From Acidaminococcaceae bacterium UBA2453 (lineage in GTDB: Bacteria; Bacillota; Negativicutes; Acidaminococcales; Acidaminococcaceae), in assembly GCA_002342505.1 (NCBI GenBank), contig DDQB01000033.1, forward strand, positions 1 to 28,245: 28,245 bases of DNA, in the 5' to 3' direction. The notes under the pieces were generated by a model, which searched no databases, had not been told where the DNA came from, and saw nothing but the letters and a program-made list of their open reading frames with translations. This document shows positions 7,730 to 15,385 of the stretch, in pieces. A program made the position numbers and the translations under genes. Position 1 is the stretch's first letter; every line of letters starts with the position of its first letter.

Positions 7730-8977
7730 ATGTTGATTTTAGGTTGTGTTATCGTGCTGGCGGCGCTGGTACTTCTGGTAAAGCGCTTTGAAGCCAGGAT
7801 GGTGTTGGTAGGGGCCGGTATCGTCATGTGCCTGGTGTCGGGAGCTCCGATGAAGGCATTGGATGCCTTTGCCAAAGGCATGGGCAGCGGGATGATCGCG
7901 TCCGCCTGCTCCAGTATGGGTTTTGCCCTGGCGATGCGTTTCACCGGATGTGACAAGCATCTGATCAACGCACTGGCCAAACTGTTGTTAAAAGTAAACT
8001 GGCTCCTGATTCCCGGCGTTATCTTTGGGACCTATGCCGTAAACGTGGCGCTGCCCAGTGCGGCAGGAACCGCAGCGGCGGCAGGCGCTATCTTCATCCC
8101 GATCCTGATGGGTGCCGGCGTGCATCCGGCTATGGCGGCAGCCGCGGTTAAGTGCGGTACTTACGGTTCCATGCTGAACCCGGGCCTGGCCCACAATCCC
8201 TTTGTGGCAAAGATTGCCGGTGTGAACGTAATGGACGTAATCGCCTTCCATTACAAAGCCAATATTGCCTCCCTGCTCGTAGGCGCGGTGGTACTGACGG
8301 CTATCGCCTACTTCCTGAAAGAAAACAGAGGCCACGTAGTAGAAGGGCTGGAACTGGATACAGAATTTAAAGTCAATCCCTTATACGCGCTGATGCCTGT
8401 AATTCCTATTGCGATCCTGATCTTAGGCGCGACGGGCCTGGTTCCCCTGTTCAAGATGGGCGTTGCCCAGGCCATGGTCATCGGCGCCATCCTCACCTGC
8501 ATCGTGACCCGGACCAATCCGGCGGCCCTGACCAAATCCTTCTTTGACGGCATGGGCAAGGCCTACGGCGACATCATCGGTATCATCCTGGCAGCAGGCG
8601 TATTTGTTGCCGGTATGAATGCCATGGGTCTGGTAAAGGCTTTTATCGCGGCCATGATCAACAATCCTGCAATTGTTAAGATCTGCGCGTCTGTCGGTCC
8701 TTTTGTACTGGGCCTGATCACCGGTTCCGGCGACGCGGCTACCTTCGCCTTTAACGAAGCGGTTACTCCTCATGCGGCAGACTTCGGCATGTCCATCGTA
8801 CAGATGGGCTCCATGGCGACGCTGGGCGGTACCCTGGGCCGTACCATGTCCCCGATTGCCGGCGCAACCATCATCGTAGCCGGTATCGCAGGCATCAGCC
8901 CCATGGAAGTTACCCGCCGCAATGCGATTCCTATGATTTTTGCCATGATCGTTGGTATGATGTTCCTGGCATTCTGA
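7730..8977 (+). CDS. DcuC-family dicarboxylate-type carrier
   Basis: 415-residue, highly hydrophobic inner-membrane carrier with about 10-12 membrane segments. Family features include a polar, Ala/Gly-rich re-entrant-like block (LPSAAGTAAAAGAIFIP, near residue 105) and a second one near 330 (GLITGSGDAATFAF), followed by GGTLGRTMSPIAG and ISPMEVTRRNAIPM. This matches the arrangement of the anaerobic C4-dicarboxylate carrier DcuC. DcuC exports or exchanges succinate in enterobacteria, but this copy sits in front of two M20 amidohydrolases, so the substrate may instead be an acidic amide or N-carbamoyl compound; that is inference. ATG at 7730 is preceded by GGAGGGGG with 7-base spacing. An ATG five bases earlier is out of frame. 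The next gene starts 87 bases downstream, with no terminator between. Confidence 0.85.
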   Translation: MLILGCVIVLAALVLLVKRFEARMVLVGAGIVMCLVSGAPMKALDAFAKGMGSGMIASACSSMGFALAMRFTGCDKHLINALAKLLLKVNWLLIPGVIFGTYAVNVALPSAAGTAAAAGAIFIPILMGAGVHPAMAAAAVKCGTYGSMLNPGLAHNPFVAKIAGVNVMDVIAFHYKANIASLLVGAVVLTAIAYFLKENRGHVVEGLELDTEFKVNPLYALMPVIPIAILILGATGLVPLFKMGVAQAMVIGAILTCIVTRTNPAALTKSFFDGMGKAYGDIIGIILAAGVFVAGMNAMGLVKAFIAAMINNPAIVKICASVGPFVLGLITGSGDAATFAFNEAVTPHAADFGMSIVQMGSMATLGGTLGRTMSPIAGATIIVAGIAGISPMEVTRRNAIPMIFAMIVGMMFLAF

Positions 8978-9064
8978 TGATGAGGTGAGGTCACGCATCG
9001 GATCAGAGTTTCTCGCCATATACATATCTGCATAAAAGTCAAGTAAAGGAATGATATAGGTACT

Positions 9065-10363
9065 ATGGAAACTATCTGGAAACAGGCGGAAGCCTTAAAA
9101 AAAGAACTGGCTGCAAGACGACGGGACCTGCATGCCCATCCGGAAACGGGCTGGACGGAGTTTCGGACCGCTTCCATGATCATTAAAGAATTGCAGCGGT
9201 TAGGTTATGAAGTTCATTTTGGCGCGGAAGTTGTGGCAGAAGGATCCATGATGGGCCGTCCTTCTGCAGCAGAGCTGGAAGCCTGTGCAAAACGCGCCGT
9301 GTCGGAAGGGGCGGACCCGGAGCTGGTTGCCCGGATGGCCGGGGGCAAGACCGGCGTAGTTGGTATCCTGGATACGGAAAGACCGGGCAAAACCGTTGCC
9401 TTCCGCTTTGACATGGATTGCAATGATGTGGAAGAAGATAAGACGGAAGCCCATCGCCCGGTGGTGGAAGGGTTCCGTTCGCTTCACGAAAAAGCCATGC
9501 ATGCCTGCGGCCATGACGGGCATGTGACCATCGGCCTGGCAACGGCAAAGCTGCTGAAAGAGAATCAGGGATCCCTGCAGGGAAAGATCAAGCTGATCTT
9601 CCAGCCGGCAGAAGAAGGGGTTCGCGGCGCCCTGGCCATGGCAGACGCCGGTGTAGTAGATGATGTGGATTACTTCTTTGGGGGGCACATCGGCTTTAAA
9701 TGTACCCAGGCGGATACCCTGGTGACCATGACCGATGGATTTCTGGCAACTACGAAGATGGATGCGGTGTTCCACGGTGTTCCGGCTCACGCAGGGGCGG
9801 CGCCGGAAGAAGGGAAGAACGCCTTGCTGGCAGCGGCCCAGGCGGCCATCAGCCTCAGCACCATTTCCCGGCACAGCCAGGGCTCCAGCCGAATTAATGT
9901 GGGCGTGCTGAATGCGGGCACCGGGCGGAACGTTGTGCCGGATATCGCCTCCATGAAAATTGAGACACGGGGCGGCAATACGGAAATCAATGACTTTATG
10001 GTGAAGGAAGCCCGCCGGATGCTGCAGGCTGCGGCGGACCTGTATGATGTGAAAGTGGAAATCTCCCTGGCAGGGGGCGCGCCCGCCAGCGTGTACGATA
10101 AGGAACTGGCGGAAGAAATTGCGGCGCTTGTGCAGGAAAAATGCGGCTACGCCAACGTGCTGACCTATGTGGATATGGGCGGCAGCGAAGACTGTACCTA
10201 TTTTATGGACAGGGTGCAGAAGCGCGGCGGGAAAGCGGCCTACCTGATGTATGGCACGCCCATTGCCGCAGGGCACCACAACAGCCATTTTGATTTTGAC
10301 GAGGAAGCCCTGTGGAAAGCTGCGGCGACCCTGGCCGAGCTGGCAATTAAATACAGTGCATAA
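9065..10363 (+). CDS. abgA: M20 amidohydrolase, AbgA-like
   Basis: 432-residue cytoplasmic zinc amidohydrolase. It follows the p-aminobenzoyl-glutamate hydrolase subunit A pattern closely: RRDLHAHPETGWTEFRTASMI near residue 20, the loop insertion SMMGRPSAAELEACA near 60, MHACGHDGH at 145-153 (His146 and Cys148 in the metal site region), FQPAEEGVRGA near 180, HAGAAPEEGKNALLAAAQAA near 240, and a C-terminal GHHNSHFDFDE metal-ligand region near 400. In E. coli the enzyme needs AbgB and is fed by AbgT. Here there is no abgB and the transporter is DcuC-like, so the true substrate may differ from aminobenzoyl-glutamate. The ribosome site is weak (AAAGGA 14 bases before ATG), which suits an internal operon gene. 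It is 72 bases from the next M20 gene. Confidence 0.82.
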   Translation: METIWKQAEALKKELAARRRDLHAHPETGWTEFRTASMIIKELQRLGYEVHFGAEVVAEGSMMGRPSAAELEACAKRAVSEGADPELVARMAGGKTGVVGILDTERPGKTVAFRFDMDCNDVEEDKTEAHRPVVEGFRSLHEKAMHACGHDGHVTIGLATAKLLKENQGSLQGKIKLIFQPAEEGVRGALAMADAGVVDDVDYFFGGHIGFKCTQADTLVTMTDGFLATTKMDAVFHGVPAHAGAAPEEGKNALLAAAQAAISLSTISRHSQGSSRINVGVLNAGTGRNVVPDIASMKIETRGGNTEINDFMVKEARRMLQAAADLYDVKVEISLAGGAPASVYDKELAEEIAALVQEKCGYANVLTYVDMGGSEDCTYFMDRVQKRGGKAAYLMYGTPIAAGHHNSHFDFDEEALWKAAATLAELAIKYSA

Positions 10364-10435
10364 AACGACTGGCTGTAGCTGCATAATATCCCTGGAGGAT
10401 GTTTGCGGTTACAGCCATTGTATAAGGAGAACACT

Positions 10436-11665
10436 ATGTTGCCTGTAAATTCTCAGAGAGTGGCGGATCTGATCGCAGGGCTGGCAAAATTTGGCCGGAC
10501 CGAAGCCGGCATTACCCGGCTGGCTTACAGCAGTACGGACAAGGCGGCCCAGATGTGGCTGCTGAAACAGATTGAATACCTGGACCTGGAAATACGGGAA
10601 GATGTACTGGGCAATCTGTTCCTGCGCAAGCCGGGCCTTGACCCGGCCCTGCCGCCGGTGGCCTGCGGTTCCCATCTGGATACGGTCATCCATGGCGGGG
10701 CTTACGACGGCATGTGCGGCGTGGTGGGCGCGCTGGAAGCAATCCATATGTTGGAAGACGAAACCCTGCGGCGCAGCATTGAAGTAATCGTATTCCGGGC
10801 GGAAGAGTCCAGCCGGTTCGGCTATGCTACCATTGGAAGTAAGCTGATTACAGGAAAAGCAACGCCGGATAAATTCGCCCATGCTGCGGGTAAAGACGGC
10901 GTAACGTTTGCGGACGCGGTAAAAGAGTGGGGCGGCAATTTGGAGGCGTATCAGAAGGCCCTGCTGCAGCCCGGGGCATACAAGTGCTTTGCGGAAATGC
11001 ATATTGAGCAGGGAAAGGTGCTGGAAGAAACGAAGCATCAGATCGGCATCGTGCATAATATCGCGGCGCCTACCCGGTTCAAGCTGCATATACATGGCAT
11101 GGCCGACCATTCCGGAGCAACGCCGATGGGATTCCGGAAGGATGCGCTGGTGAGCGCGGCCAAACTGATACTGGCGGTGGAAACGGCGGCCATCCGGGAA
11201 AAAGAAAATGGAACCGTTGCGACAGTAGGGGTAGTGGAGGTGGATCCCGGGTCCATCAACGTAGTGCCGGGGAAGGTCACGCTTTGGGTGGACCTTCGCG
11301 GGGTAGATACGGAAAGCATCCAGCGTACCCTGAAAGAGATCCGGCAGGCAGTGCAGGGTACGGCGAGGACAGACGGTATAACCATCGAAGAGGAAATGCT
11401 TACTTCTGACAGCCCGGTAGCACTGGATGAAGCGCTGGCGGCCCAGTCGGAAGCAATCTGCAGAGAGCAGCGCAAATCCTTCCTTCATATGAACAGCGGA
11501 GCGGGGCATGACGCCATGCACATGCCGGCTGTCTGCCCGACGACCATGCTGTTCATTCCCTGCCGGGGCGGGATCAGCCACAACCCGGCGGAGTTTGCGT
11601 CGAACGAAGATATCTGCGCCGGGATCGAAGTAATGGCGGAGATCCTGAAACGGGAAGCAAAATAG
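10436..11665 (+). CDS. M20 N-carbamoyl-L-amino-acid hydrolase / allantoate amidohydrolase family
   Basis: 409-residue cytoplasmic metallo-amidohydrolase of the hydantoinase/carbamoylase branch of M20. It shows the family blocks in order: CGSHLDTV with metal ligands His80 and Asp82, GGAYDGMCGVVGALE, FRAEESSRFG, EMHIEQGKVLEE, the dimerisation-domain block DHSGATPMGFRKDAL, and SGAGHDAMHM near the C-terminus. The branch includes beta-ureidopropionase, N-carbamoyl-amino-acid hydrolase and allantoate amidohydrolase, and sequence alone does not separate them. ATG at 10436 is preferred because AAGGAG lies six bases upstream. A TTG at 10403 with CTGGAGG before it would add 11 residues and is a second possibility. 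It is the third gene of the DcuC operon, so the product may be released from an imported carbamoylated or ureido compound. Confidence 0.85.
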   Translation: MLPVNSQRVADLIAGLAKFGRTEAGITRLAYSSTDKAAQMWLLKQIEYLDLEIREDVLGNLFLRKPGLDPALPPVACGSHLDTVIHGGAYDGMCGVVGALEAIHMLEDETLRRSIEVIVFRAEESSRFGYATIGSKLITGKATPDKFAHAAGKDGVTFADAVKEWGGNLEAYQKALLQPGAYKCFAEMHIEQGKVLEETKHQIGIVHNIAAPTRFKLHIHGMADHSGATPMGFRKDALVSAAKLILAVETAAIREKENGTVATVGVVEVDPGSINVVPGKVTLWVDLRGVDTESIQRTLKEIRQAVQGTARTDGITIEEEMLTSDSPVALDEALAAQSEAICREQRKSFLHMNSGAGHDAMHMPAVCPTTMLFIPCRGGISHNPAEFASNEDICAGIEVMAEILKREAK

Positions 11666-11687
11666 AAAAGCCTGCCTGGATACAGCG

Positions 11688-11715
11688 CCGCTTTCTGTGA
11701 AACAGAAAATAGCGG
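11688..11715 (+). other. bulged hairpin after the M20 gene
   Basis: CCGCT and TTCTGT pair with AGCGG and ACAGAA across a 3-base loop and a 3-base bulge, and outer GCCTGCC/GGGCAGC bases may extend it. There is no T-run, so it is a processing or Rho-related structure at best. AGCAGTGATTCCTTAG at 11741-11756 further down resembles half of the dispersed repeat. Confidence 0.3.
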
Positions 11716-11771
11716 GACGGGCAGCAGGATGTGTCGGAGAAGCAGTGATTCCTTAGATTAAGGAGGGACGT

Positions 11772-12278
11772 ATGAAACGGATCGTTACATGTATCAGTCT
11801 TTTAATATGCATGCTTTCTTTGTTCGCCACGGCCTATGCGGATGTTCCGGATCCTTACGGCAGGCCCAGGCCCCGCCCCCACCCGCACAGAATCTATACC
11901 AGGGCCATGAGGGCGGTCAGCTTTGATGTGGCGAACGGGGAAGCGGACAATTCCTTTCTCCTGAGGGTGCAATTGCCGGGAGCCTGCGACTGGCATTTTA
12001 CGGTTTACGATAAAGACCGGAAAGCGCAGTTTGTTTCGGAGAAGTTTATCCATCAAGATTTTAACAAAACGGCAGATGTTAAGGAGTTTGCATTATCCCT
12101 GCCGGAAAATGCGGAAGGGTCGCAGTATGAAATCAAAGCGGATTTTTACATCTATCCGTATATGGAAACTGCCTTCGGGCCCAAACTGATTCACAAAGAG
12201 GGGAGACAGTACGGCCAGAGCAGAGTGTTCGTGCTGGAACGGGAAAACGGCAGGTATGCGCTGAAGCAAAAGCTTTGA
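11772..12278 (+). CDS. secreted protein of unknown function, Pro/Arg/His-rich N-terminus
   Basis: 168-residue protein with a clear signal peptide (MKRIVTCISLLICMLSLFATAYA, cleavage about residue 23-24). The mature N-terminus is an unusual basic, proline-rich stretch, DPYGRPRPRPHPHRIY. The remainder alternates polar and hydrophobic residues in a way that suggests a small beta-rich domain (RVQLPGACDWHFTVYDKD near residue 70, EIKADFYIYPY near 128). A single cysteine is left after cleavage. I do not recognise the family. The start is fixed by AAGGAGGG directly upstream. It heads a three-gene group with a 12-TM carrier and a 4-TM protein, so a periplasmic partner of that membrane pair is a reasonable guess. 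The His/Arg-rich stretch could bind metal or an anionic surface, which is speculation. Confidence 0.7.
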   Translation: MKRIVTCISLLICMLSLFATAYADVPDPYGRPRPRPHPHRIYTRAMRAVSFDVANGEADNSFLLRVQLPGACDWHFTVYDKDRKAQFVSEKFIHQDFNKTADVKEFALSLPENAEGSQYEIKADFYIYPYMETAFGPKLIHKEGRQYGQSRVFVLERENGRYALKQKL

Positions 12279-12339
12279 TCAGCATTCCTTTAATCTTTTT
12301 ACTGTGCGGTGTTGCAGAGAATAATAACGGAGGATCGCC

Positions 12340-13452
12340 TTGTTAGCTCTGTTCACAATACTTCATTTCCTGGTGGACGGCCTTTGCGGCGCGGCACTAG
12401 CAGTATATGCCGTGAACGAGCCGTTTATGGAACCTATCGTATATTATTTTGGGCTGTACAGCGCTTTTGCCTTTGGCAGTCAGTGGTTCGTCGGCTGGCT
12501 TTTCGACCGGAAACCGGCCTGGCTTCGCGGCTGTTTCCTGGTTTCGGCCTTCGCCCTTGCTGCCGGAAGTGTGCCGTCCCTTGGGATTGGGACACAGGCG
12601 GCGCTCCTTGGTACAGGCAACAGTATCTTCCATGCGGCGGCGGGCAGTCTGGTGTTGCGGCAGTATGACACGTATAAAGAACCGGGGATTTTTGTTTCCA
12701 GCGGGGCTATAGGGCTGGCCCTGGGGCTGAACCGTATCGTCGGACCTTATCCTTTTCTGCTTGCCTGCGTTGTGCTTTCTGTCATCGTTACAGGACGGCT
12801 GCGCAGGATGAGCTTTGCAGGCGGCTTTCATAATGTAACGGAATGCGGGATCATTCATTCCAACATGGCCCGGACACAGGATCCGGTACAACGCGCGGCG
12901 TTGCAATCAGTTGGCGACGAACCGTCCAAAAGCGGGAGCGTATCTGGAGATACTCTGAAAAGGAAAGATTCGCTGACCGGCGCGGCTGTCGTCAGCCTGT
13001 TCCTGTTACTTGGCTGTGTGGTTTTGCGTGGCCTTGGCAGCGGGAGCGCCTTCAGTCCGTACGTCATGCTGTTTCCCTGTGTCTTTGCGGCAGGCAAGGC
13101 GCTGGGAGGTCTTCTTTGTGATAAAGCCGGCTATAAAAAAACGATTCTGTTTATATTTCTGCTGTGCTTTGCGGCGCTTCATATGTCCGGTCTTGCAGCG
13201 GCGGCGCTGCTGGTATTTGCCTTTAATATGACCATGCCGCTGACGTTGCGGCTGGCTCACTGGTGTAATCCCCGTTATCCGGGCCTGATGTTCGGGCTGG
13301 CAGCGGGCTGTCTGTTGCCGGGCGTATTCTACCGGGGATTTTCCCTTGCGCCCCATGCGATGGTCGTATTACAGTTCCTGTGCCTGGCTGCGGCAGGATA
13401 TTTGTTGTGGAAACAGGCGGGGAAACCGGAACTGGAAGGAGAAGAACCATGA
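12340..13452 (+). CDS. MFS-like 12-TM carrier
   Basis: 370-residue integral membrane protein with about 12 predicted segments in two six-helix halves, joined by a hydrophilic loop at about residues 160-210 that is rich in Ser, Asp and Lys. The first half has the GTGNSIFHAAAG segment typical of some major facilitator carriers, and GGLLCDKAGYKK in the second half resembles the MFS loop 8-9 motif. The substrate is unknown. The start is TTG at 12340, supported by CGGAGG six bases upstream; no in-frame ATG gives a full first helix. The stop codon overlaps the next gene's ATG as ATGA (13449-13452), so the two products are probably translationally coupled. MFS assignment is moderate because the protein is short for the family. 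Confidence 0.72.
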   Translation: MLALFTILHFLVDGLCGAALAVYAVNEPFMEPIVYYFGLYSAFAFGSQWFVGWLFDRKPAWLRGCFLVSAFALAAGSVPSLGIGTQAALLGTGNSIFHAAAGSLVLRQYDTYKEPGIFVSSGAIGLALGLNRIVGPYPFLLACVVLSVIVTGRLRRMSFAGGFHNVTECGIIHSNMARTQDPVQRAALQSVGDEPSKSGSVSGDTLKRKDSLTGAAVVSLFLLLGCVVLRGLGSGSAFSPYVMLFPCVFAAGKALGGLLCDKAGYKKTILFIFLLCFAALHMSGLAAAALLVFAFNMTMPLTLRLAHWCNPRYPGLMFGLAAGCLLPGVFYRGFSLAPHAMVVLQFLCLAAAGYLLWKQAGKPELEGEEP

Positions 13453-13853
13453 TGCTTTTTGACGTGCCAGTCATAACGCCCCTGTTTCCGGGACATGAAT
13501 TGTTATACGAACTGACGGAGATTGACGGGGAGATGCTGTCCCTTGCATTCTGGACGATGGTCATTGAAGTTCCTCTGTTTTATTTCTGCGGTTACCGCGA
13601 CAAAAAGCATTTACTGTATTTTGCAGGGATAAACTTTGTCAGTAATCTGCTGCTGAACGGGTTTCTTGGCTCCGTAAACGACGACTTTGAACTGGCGGTG
13701 TTGTTGGGCGAGATTGCCGTCCTGCTGCTGGAGTTCTGCTTGTGTTGCTATTTTGTGAAAGCAGACCGCAGGAAGCTTTTCAAAACGCTGTTACTGACAA
13801 ATGTTGCCAGCTGCCTTGCGGGGCTTGCCTATTTCTTCTTTTTCGGTTACTGA
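13449..13853 (+). CDS. small 4-TM membrane protein of unknown function
   Basis: 134-residue protein with about four hydrophobic segments: residues 28-48, 55-75, 80-100 and 110-133. Acidic residues inside or beside the helices (TEIDGEM near 23-29, MVIEVPL near 38, DDFELAVLLGEIAVLLLEF near 77-95) are unusual for a simple anchor and could bind a cation or contact the upstream carrier. The start ATG overlaps the upstream stop as ATGA, and GAAGGAGAAG lies just before it. I do not recognise a family. The strict overlap implies that it works with the MFS-like protein. A terminator follows about 70 bases later. Confidence 0.65.
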   Translation: MMLFDVPVITPLFPGHELLYELTEIDGEMLSLAFWTMVIEVPLFYFCGYRDKKHLLYFAGINFVSNLLLNGFLGSVNDDFELAVLLGEIAVLLLEFCLCCYFVKADRRKLFKTLLLTNVASCLAGLAYFFFFGY

Positions 13854-13923
13854 AATCAGTACGGTTTGTCTGGTATATGGCTGAAGCAAATTCTTATCAG
13901 CGGTTTCCCGATGTAATGATTTG

Positions 13924-13956
13924 AAAAGTGCCGCTTGCTTTCTTCCGCGGCATTTT
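13924..13956 (+). terminator. probable terminator after the three-gene group
   Basis: AAAGTGCCGC pairs with GCGGCATTTT, ten pairs including one G-U, with a 12-base loop. The T-run is short and lies inside the 3' arm. A GTG at 13928 could also open the next reading frame but has no ribosome site. Confidence 0.5.
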
Positions 13957-14017
13957 CGCAAATGAGTCAGCGTTACCGGCGGCTCAACTTGCATGGGATA
14001 TTTTGGAGTTTTATTTT

Positions 14018-15250
14018 ATGAACGCAGTTACTTCTTCCGAACTTTCTCTTATGGCTGTTTTTTTTCAGGGTATCCTCAGCTTTTCCTCTCCCTGCGTGCT
14101 GCCCCTGCTTCCCGTCTATCTTGGGTATCTTTCCGGCGGGACTGGGGAACGATTGCAGGATGGGACCCTGCGTTTTGCGCGTCGTACGATCCTGCTGAAT
14201 ACGCTATGTTTTGTGATTGGAATCAGCGCGGCGTTCTTCCTGTTGGGGCTGGGCGCGACGGTAGCCGGGAGCGTTTTGCTTTCCTGGCAGCCGGTTATCC
14301 TGCGCGTGGGCGGCCTGCTCATGATACTCTTCGGACTGTATCAGCTTGGTTTGTTCGGGGCGAAGGAATTTATGGAAAAAGAGCGCAGGCTTTCTGTTTC
14401 ACTTGCGTCATGGAGCGCTTCCCCATTAGCGGCGTTGGCGCTGGGATTTGTGTTCAGCTTTGCCTGGACGCCCTGCGTGGGCCCCCTGCTCGGCAGCGCG
14501 CTGATACTGGCGGCAGCGGAGCCGCAGAAAGGTATGGTGACGATCATGTTTTACACGCTGGGATTTGTAATTCCTTTTCTGTTGCTGGGACTGTTTTCCG
14601 GTAAGGTACTGGAGCTTCTGAAACGGAATAAAAGCGTTATGAAATATACGGTGAAAGCCGGCGGCGCCCTTATGGTCCTGCTGGGGATCCTGCTGTGCAG
14701 CGGGCAGTTACAGGCCGGAGGCGAAGCTTCGGCACAGAAGGACGCAACGGCCGGGAAAAGCGGCGCGGTGCAAGAAGCGCAATCACCAGATGGAAAGAAA
14801 AGTGAAGCCGCTGCGGTTCCTTTTGAACTGAAAGATCAGTACGGTAAGACTCACAAGCTGTCCGATTATAAAGGTAAAGTCATCTTCCTGAATTTTTGGG
14901 CTACCTGGTGCCCGCCCTGCCGGGCAGAGATGCCGGACATCCAGAAACTGTACGAACAGTCACCTAAAGACGGCGAGGATGCGGTTATCGTGTTAGGTGT
15001 TGCGTCGCCAAAACTGGGAAATGAAAAAGATGAAGCGGGCATCAAAGCATTTATGGATAAAAACGGATACACCTATCCGGTTTTAATGGACGTCAGAGGC
15101 GAACTGTTCCAGGCATACGGAATACGCGCCATCCCAACGACCTACATGATCGACCGAAACGGGAATGTGATCGGCAGGGCGCAGGGGGCCATCTCGTTTG
15201 AAAATATGAAAAAAATCGTAAGGCAGTCCTTACGTGTGAAAGATAGTTGA
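14018..15250 (+). CDS. CcdA-type thiol carrier fused to a TlpA/ResA-like thioredoxin
   Basis: 410-residue fusion that should carry reducing power from cytoplasmic thioredoxin across the membrane to an attached extracytoplasmic thioredoxin. The N-terminal half is a six-TM CcdA/DsbD-gamma-like domain with paired membrane cysteines at Cys26 (FSSPCVLPLLPVYLGYLSGG) and Cys153 (AWTPCVGPLLGSA). After a Lys/Glu/Ala-rich linker at about 228-270, the C-terminal part (271-410) is a thioredoxin of the AhpC/TlpA type with WCPPC at 297-301 and the cis-proline loop AIPTTYMID near 370. ATG at 14018 is preferred because GGAG lies nine bases upstream; the GTG at 13928 has no ribosome site. Typical roles are cytochrome c maturation or repair of envelope disulfides. 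No cytochrome genes are adjacent, so the client is unknown. Confidence 0.88.
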   Translation: MNAVTSSELSLMAVFFQGILSFSSPCVLPLLPVYLGYLSGGTGERLQDGTLRFARRTILLNTLCFVIGISAAFFLLGLGATVAGSVLLSWQPVILRVGGLLMILFGLYQLGLFGAKEFMEKERRLSVSLASWSASPLAALALGFVFSFAWTPCVGPLLGSALILAAAEPQKGMVTIMFYTLGFVIPFLLLGLFSGKVLELLKRNKSVMKYTVKAGGALMVLLGILLCSGQLQAGGEASAQKDATAGKSGAVQEAQSPDGKKSEAAAVPFELKDQYGKTHKLSDYKGKVIFLNFWATWCPPCRAEMPDIQKLYEQSPKDGEDAVIVLGVASPKLGNEKDEAGIKAFMDKNGYTYPVLMDVRGELFQAYGIRAIPTTYMIDRNGNVIGRAQGAISFENMKKIVRQSLRVKDS

Positions 15251-15385
15251 CTTATGATTGTTGCAGAAGAGCTGTTTCTATGCGTTGATACAATTGTCGC
15301 AGCCTTTCGCTGAACGGATCGGCGTTTCTGTAAGTATAAATTGAGTTTCAGCAACATATTATAAATAAGAAAGGGGATGTTCCGA

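Noticed and set aside
9200..10384. Long antisense reading frame opposite the AbgA-like gene (394 codons, minus strand)
   Set aside because: It mirrors the coding gene, is rich in His/Arg/Gln as expected of a complement frame, and has no start signal.
10409..11581. Long antisense reading frame opposite the carbamoylase-like gene (390 codons, minus strand)
   Set aside because: Same shadow effect; the opposite strand has intact M20 metal-site motifs.
13928..14017. Upstream GTG start for the CcdA-thioredoxin fusion
   Set aside because: It overlaps the terminator-like hairpin, has no ribosome site and would add a non-conserved N-terminal stretch.
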